From Haematobia irritans (taxonomy: Eukaryota > Arthropoda > Insecta > Diptera > Muscidae), in the NCBI RefSeq assembly GCF_050003625.1, contig NC_134398.1, positions 98,125,479 to 98,189,478 of the forward strand: DNA of 64,000 bases, written 5' to 3'. Below are positions 59,144 to 64,000 of the stretch, piece after piece. The position numbers were made by a program, and so were the translations under genes. A model generated the notes under the pieces. The model was not told the DNA's origin and did not search any database. It saw only the letters and a list, made by a program, of their open reading frames with translations. Positions within the stretch are counted from its first letter, which is position 1, and each line of letters opens with the position of its first letter.

Positions 59144-60782
59144 TGTGGCCCTAGCTGTCAGGGGAAAATTCCCACAATCAGAGATGTTATACAAAGAGCC
59201 CTCCGGATGACTGAGAAATGGGCGAAAGAGAATGGTCCTGGAGTAAATCCTCCCAAGTCATGTACTGCAAAGATCGCAAAACTCCCACGGTTAAGCCCAT
59301 ATCCTTAGGGGGTATTTAAATTCCCTTTGGTGAGTGTACAAAATACCTTGGCGTTATTCTGGACAGGAACCTGAACTTTAGGCTTAATATTGAAGAAAGG
59401 GCGAGGAAAGCCACGGTAGCTTTGTACTCGTGCAAAAAGGCAATAGGAAAAAAGTGAGGACTAAAGCCGAAAATTGTGCATTGGCTATACACGGCAGTGG
59501 TTAGACCTATAATGCTATATGGTGTTGTAGTCTGGTGGCCGGCACTTCAGCAACCGACAGGTTTTCGTAAAGTTCAGCGTATGGCGTGCTTGTGTATCTC
59601 AGGCGCATTCAGTAAAACAGGAACAGATTCCCTTAATGTCATGCTGAATCTATTGCCTTTAGACATCTTGGCCAAACGGTCAGCTGCAATAACGGCTGTG
59701 CGGTTGCGCGAGCTATCGCTGTGGTCGGAAAAAATGTAAGGCCACAGTTCGGTCCTCAAAATAATGCCAGATGTGCCTGACGTAGTGGATTACACTCTGG
59801 CGAAACCACTTTTCGATAAAAAGTTTGTAACTCTAATTCCCAACAGTGAGGCGTGGTGTATACAGACCCCGGGGAATAAAAGATATATTGATCCACACTG
59901 ATGTCTACAAATTGGATGGACAAGTGGGTTTCGGAGTATATATTGTAAAGATCTGCAACTTCGAATAGCGAAAAGATTACCTAATCACTGTAGTGTTTTT
60001 CAGGCTGAAATATTAGCAATAAAAGAGGTGGCGAATTGGCTGAGAAGTAATGTTCCAACAAATATTGGCATTAATATATACCCAGACAGCAACCTGCTAT
60101 AAAATCCTTGGACTCTGTGTTCCTCAACTCGAAAACGGCCATCGACTGCCGCAAATCTCTCAATGAGATGGCTGAGCAGTACAATATTCACCTAATATGG
60201 GTGCCTGGCCACAGGGACATACCGGGGAACTGTCAAGCAGATGAGTTAGCGAGGCTAGGAACTACCTTACATATTCCAGGGGAACTAGAATCTGTTGGTA
60301 TGTACCTGTAAGCTCTTACTGCGTGAGAAGGCTGTCACGATGGCAAATGTTCGACGGGAGAATTGCAAGGGTTGTAACAACACCAAGCAAAAACTTGAAC
60401 CGCACACTAGATATGCTGGTGTTCTCAAGACGTCAGATATCACTTCTGATATCTGCTATAACGGGTCGCTGTCTGATAGGCGATTTCGCGAAGTATAATG
60501 ACTATTGTATGAGCTGTCATGATGCGGATGAAAAGGAATCACTTAAACACCTCTTGTGTGAGTGTCCTGCATTTTGTGTAATGCGTAAGCAAATTTTAGG
60601 GGCATATAGCTTTAGATTACTGGCGGACATGGAAAATGTTAACTTAAGCAGTCTGTTAATGTTTTTGGAACAATCTGGTTGGTTTAACAAAAGAAAAAAA
60701 ATAGAGAAGTTTCAGTGGTACTTTTAGTTAAATGTGGTATCACAATGTACTGAATAGTCTAAGTGAGCCTGAAACTAAATCG

Positions 60783-61179
60783 ACAAATATTTTAGTTCAC
60801 TCGTACTAAGAAGTATTCAATCCTTTAAGGAAACACACTTTTTCAACTAGAGAAGGAATAACTACGTTTGTCGCTACCATGATATTTTCGTGAAAATTAT
60901 GTATTTGATTTCGGCAACCATGTACATGTTTGCCGAGAAAACAACATTTTTGCTACAAAAATGCTGCATGTTCCCCGTCCAAAAATAACATTTTGATCTT
61001 GAAACATGTTTGAGGTGATCATCTTCCTTCTAGGGTGTTCAAAAACCATTCGGGTTTCGGTTTTTCAGAAAATACCATTCTTTGAAACCCATTTCCTCAA
61101 AACCAGTTAACCGATTAAAACCGAAAAATATAAATTAGTGAAAATGAGTTTTAACCGTCTATTCTACTCTAAACAATTA
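60783..61179. other. Interval with a 55.6-kb repeat fragment and CGGTTTT-rich sequence
   Basis: 60783-60835 matches part of the element at 55179-56571. 61030-61150 is rich in AAACCG/CGGTTT words. No gene seen. Confidence 0.45.
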
Positions 61180-62010
61180 TATACGGCCGTAAGTTCGGCC
61201 AGGTCGAATCGTATGTACCCTCCACCATGGATTTCGTAGATAATCTACTAAAAACTGTCATCCAAAATTGAATTACTTGGGTTGCGGTAACACTTGCCGA
61301 TGGCAAGGTATCTTAAAACTTCTTAACACCGTCTTCTAAATTGTAAGTTAATCAATACGGGGTATATATTAAACGAAAAAACCGTTTAAATACGTATATA
61401 ATTCAGTTTGACAAAATTTTCTATAGAAATAAAATTTTGACAAAATTTTCTTTAATAATAAACTTTTCACAAAATTTTCTATAGAAATAAAATTTTGGTA
61501 GATTTTTTTTGGCGATACGGATCAATTTTTTGTGTGATTGGCGATCGGCTATATAAAACTATAGACCGATATGGACCAATTTTTGCATGGCTGTTAGCGG
61601 CCATATACTAGCGCAATGTACCAAATTTCAACCGAATGGGATCAATTTTGCTCCTCCAAGAGGTTCCGGAGGACATATCTGGAGATCGATTTTGATCCTC
61701 TAAGAGGCTCCGGAGGTCAAATCTGGGGATGAGTTTATATGGGGACCAAAAATATTTATGGACCGATATGGACCAATTTTGACACTGTTGTTAGAGACCA
61801 TATACTTACACCACGTACCAAATTTCAACCGGATCGGATAGCTTTTGCTCCTCTTAGAGGCTCCAGAGGTTAAATCTGGATCGGTTTATACATATAATTA
61901 TGGATCGATATCTATCAATTTTTGCATGGTTGTTAGAGACCATATACTAACACCACGTACCAAATTTTAACCGGATCGCATGAATTTTGCTCCTCCAAAG
62001 TTGCGCAAAA
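61180..62010. repeat. Muscoid dispersed repeat with about 160-bp internal units
   Basis: Starts with ACGGCCGTAAGTTCGGCC and ACCCTCCACCATGG, then the AAAATTTTCTATAGAAAT tandem. Units follow with GACCGATATGGACCAATTTT, GTTAGAGACCATATAC, GTACCAAATTT and GCTCCTC (near 61560-61660, 61760-61870 and 61900-62000). This kind of sequence is abundant in calyptrate flies (general knowledge). Non-coding. Confidence 0.7.
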
Positions 62011-62222
62011 GACTTTCATGCACAATCGGAGTACTTATGTTGTGGTTTCTTTATTATAAGTGAATGCTTGATGTCTGATATTTTTTTGTGAAATAAAGCT
62101 GTGGTTGAATGGTTGAAAGACCATTCACTATTTTGTTTAGTCTGATTTTTAGTCAATTTAATTAAATAAATAGTAATTGATATTAAAACTATTCTTTCAT
62201 AAATGCACATATTAATAATGCT
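62011..62222. other. Unassigned AT-rich interval
   Basis: No gene or repeat recognised. Confidence 0.3.
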
Positions 62223-62332
62223 GCAACCAGGGCTTTGGAGTCGGAGCCGGAGTCGGAGCCGGAGTCGGAGTCGGAGTCTGAAGATTTTGCAGGAGCCGGA
62301 GTCGGAGTCGTAGAAATTTTCCTCGACTCCGG
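62223..62332. repeat. GGAGTC/GGAGCC hexamer microsatellite
   Basis: About 14 hexamers alternating GGAGTC and GGAGCC in two blocks (62235-62280 and 62291-62315), ending in an inverted CTCGACTCCGGCG. Confidence 0.9.
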
Positions 62333-62766
62333 CGAAACAAATTTTGAAAAATACTTCATATCTTTCTAACTAAAGAAATAGTTCGACAAAATAGATTCCA
62401 TTAGGGTTTTCAATCGAACAACGAAAAACGAAGTATTGGATTTCAGGCCATTCAAAGTGTATTTATACGGGTGAAATTTCACGGTGATGTAAAAATTATG
62501 TTTGACTAGAATATGGGCTGAATTTGTCAATTGCATTGTCCATTTTTATCGATTTTTTATCCTACACTCAAAAAAAAAAGTTACTTGGATCCAAAGATTT
62601 TGACCTTCCTTTAAGTATTTTGGTATTGATTCCGGGCCATAGATGCCGGTTCTTTAAAATAAGGAAATTTGTTTGCGACATATCTTGCTTTAAATCTAGG
62701 ATCTATAAAATTAAAATTAGGATACAGATCTCATTTATCGAATTTTCATTCTATTTTTCCGGTATA
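62333..62766. other. Unassigned interval
   Basis: No gene recognised. ACACTCAAAAAAAAAAG at 62564 resembles the end of the repeat at 10823. Confidence 0.3.
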
Positions 62767-63346
62767 TTAACCCTTCGTTGCATGGCATTGCATATATGCA
62801 ATGTTAGATTCTTATCTGTCTAGCTCCTATTCTTTTATATATTTTACCATAATTTTTTTCTTATTCACATTTTGGAAGTCGTATATTATATTTGATAAGG
62901 ATTTTACCCAGTATTGTAGCAATTTCATATAAATAAAGCGAAATTAAAATAAGTATTTTGAGTACCTCGAAAAATTTAATTTATTTGTTTTAATATTTTG
63001 AAACTTTCTTAATATTTTTTAAAATGTAAATATAAAAAAAATGTTTAGCCTATTGTAAACGCTACGTATATAGTTTTGTAATACAAATTATATTTTCGAG
63101 TGCTCTACGATGAATTATATCATATCTGCAATTTTATGCGTTTTAGCCGATATGAACTGTCATTGCATATATGGCATATAATTGCATATGTGCAATATCA
63201 TGCATTCAATCCATTTTGTTACTACTAGGAAACTTATCGACGAATATGAATATAAAGACGAATATTTTGATGATGATGGAGATTTAAACGCGGAGTTTGA
63301 TATAAATCGGGTTCGTAGAAGACGCACAAGACGTAAAACTCTATAG
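62767..63346 (+). mobile_element. Possible piggyBac-like end with short acidic ORF
   Basis: TTAA (62767-62770) is followed by CCCTTCGTTGCATGG and a palindrome CATTGCATATATGCAATG (62787-62804). TTAA-CCC is the typical edge of piggyBac elements. A 48-codon frame (63200-63346) reads MHSIHFVTTRKLIDEYEY and is acidic, then Arg-rich, as in piggyBac transposase N termini. No other end and no catalytic domain are present. Tentative. Confidence 0.35.
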
Positions 63347-63360
63347 ACGTTAAATTCGGC

Positions 63361-63478
63361 TATAGAGCTTAATATGGAATCGAACTGCACTCAGTGATAA
63401 ACAGAAGGTCACCACTGTGGTACCATAATTGACTGAAAAGTCAATGGAAAATGAAGTTATGGGTTGCCACGATACCTA
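63361..63478 (+). mobile_element. Old, degenerate SINE tail
   Basis: Diverged copy of the SINE 3' part: GAGCTTAATATGGAATCG, CACTCAGTGATAA, CACCACTGTGGTACCA and GGGTTGCCACGATACCTAA in order. No target duplication is recognisable. Confidence 0.7.
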
Positions 63479-63793
63479 ATCTTGGTAAAAAGTGGGTTCA
63501 CATTTCCATGTATCATATAGGCTAACATATACCAAAATCAGTTTTCAGCTTGTGGTACGTTCTACCTCCTTTGTTCCATCAAACCGAATCATCTCCGATA
63601 TGGCGGTTTCTATATCTTGTAAAAGCCTAGCATTTGTCATAAACAGAGTTCCAAGTTCACTTTTTCGTCAAAATACGGCTGCAAACACAATCATCCGCGG
63701 CTCTTACTCAACACAGATGTGCCCCCAACTATAGGTGCCCGGTAATGATTCGTACAATGTTTCTGTTCGTCATCCTCTTTTCTTTAAGTAGTT
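63479..63793. other. Unassigned interval
   Basis: No recognised gene. The open frame at 63492-63734 has no family features. Confidence 0.3.
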
Positions 63794-64000
63794 GGGAGCC
63801 ACCGTGATGCAATGGTTAGCATCGCCGCCTTGCATACTCAAGGTCGTGGGTTCGATACCTGCTTCGACCGAACACCAAAAAGTTTTTCAGCGGTGGATTA
63901 TCCCACCTCAGTAATGCTGGTGACATTTCTGAGGGTTTCAAACCTTCTCTAAGTGGTTTCAGTGCAATTTGGAACGCCGTTCGGACTCGGCTATAAAAAG
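63794..64000 (+). mobile_element. tRNA-headed SINE, copy with intact pol III head
   Basis: Starts GGGAGCCACCGTG. A box TGATGCAATGG (63805-63815) and B box GGTTCGATACC (63849-63859) have tRNA spacing. The body CAGCGGTGGATTATCCCACC and CTTCTCTAAGTGG follows. Cut by the window edge before the tail. The tRNA-like part lacks a credible full cloverleaf and is not a tRNA gene. Confidence 0.9.

Larger units (their letters stand above)
53976..60727 (+). pseudogene. LOA ORF2 remnant (copy 2)
   Basis: Endonuclease N-terminal part (53976-54253: VLRFLQINLHHCKASCAALK) is followed, after the hAT insertion, by GSSDTNARGGSLIEF (57553). RT pieces follow, with catalytic ADD changed to VDD near 59025-59037. RNase H and the zinc region (CMSCHDADEKESLKHLLCEC) end at 60703. 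The hAT and SINE insertions plus many frameshifts make it inactive. Confidence 0.85.
53137..60782 (+). mobile_element. LOA LINE, second long copy, disrupted by nested insertions
   Basis: 5' UTR (53137), ORF1 start at 53221 with an internal deletion, and ORF2 from about 53976. The 3' tail is truncated at 60782 (GCCTGAAACTAAATCG) without the AACCT repeats. Insertions: MITE 53504-53700, hAT 54254-57384, SINE tail 59048-59143. Frameshifts throughout. Confidence 0.88.

Noticed and set aside
63794..63870. tRNA gene
   Set aside because: The A and B boxes are good but the arms do not form a convincing cloverleaf, and the sequence continues into the repeated SINE body.

Overview
The window reads as repeat-packed, AT-rich genomic DNA of a higher fly. 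The species is not determined; a muscid or other calyptrate is an inference from the mix of BEL/Pao, Ty3/gypsy, LOA, Jockey and CR1-like retrotransposons, mariner, Tc1 and hAT transposons, and a tRNA-headed SINE. No bacterial-style operon is present. The only host coding sequence I can support is the last exon of an MFS sugar-transporter-like gene (8917-9117, +). Nearly everything else is mobile DNA, much of it nested.

Left part. Bases 1-6844 are an almost pure (TAA)n array. It runs straight into the broken C-terminal half of a 17.6/ZAM-like gypsy integrase, followed by a polypurine tract and an LTR (7836-8085). A Tc1-like element with decayed transposase lies at 9197-10697. From about 11.5 to 18.7 kb a BEL/Pao retrotransposon runs on the minus strand. 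Its gag is split by a DD37E transposon (17376-18566), and its integrase is fused at the 3' end to a gag-like zinc-knuckle ORF and an LTR. Tandem arrays (161-bp, 93-bp and GAGTGTA-type) fill 19.3-21.1 kb. Foldback and TIR elements follow to 24 kb.

Middle part. At 27-30.7 kb a broken Jockey-clade LINE carries a SINE, a deleted mariner, a small MITE and a 5'-truncated LOA copy. At 31.1-39.2 kb two CR1-like LINEs on the minus strand are interrupted by LOA fragments with clean target duplications, and two copies of an AATTAA-rich MITE sit in inverted orientation.

Right part. A Ty3/gypsy element (about 39.2-52.3 kb) has a SAP-domain gag and LTRs with TATA, initiator and heat-shock-element-like repeats. 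An apparently intact two-ORF LOA-type LINE (39280-44297) sits inside its 5' LTR. Its integrase is broken by a near-perfect 392-bp-arm inverted repeat (48919-49897), a LOA fragment and a SINE. A second LOA copy (53137-60782) contains a four-deep nest: LOA, then hAT, then a hAT-like element, then a TA-flanked element. The window ends in muscoid dispersed repeats, a GGAGTC/GGAGCC microsatellite, a possible piggyBac-like end and two SINE copies.

How the parts relate. The SINE shares its 3' tail, including an (AACCT)n terminus, with the LOA LINE. This suggests the SINE is copied by the LOA reverse transcriptase, and the intact LOA copy is a plausible source. The hairpin in the gypsy integrase is the most unusual structure and could give rise to endo-siRNA.
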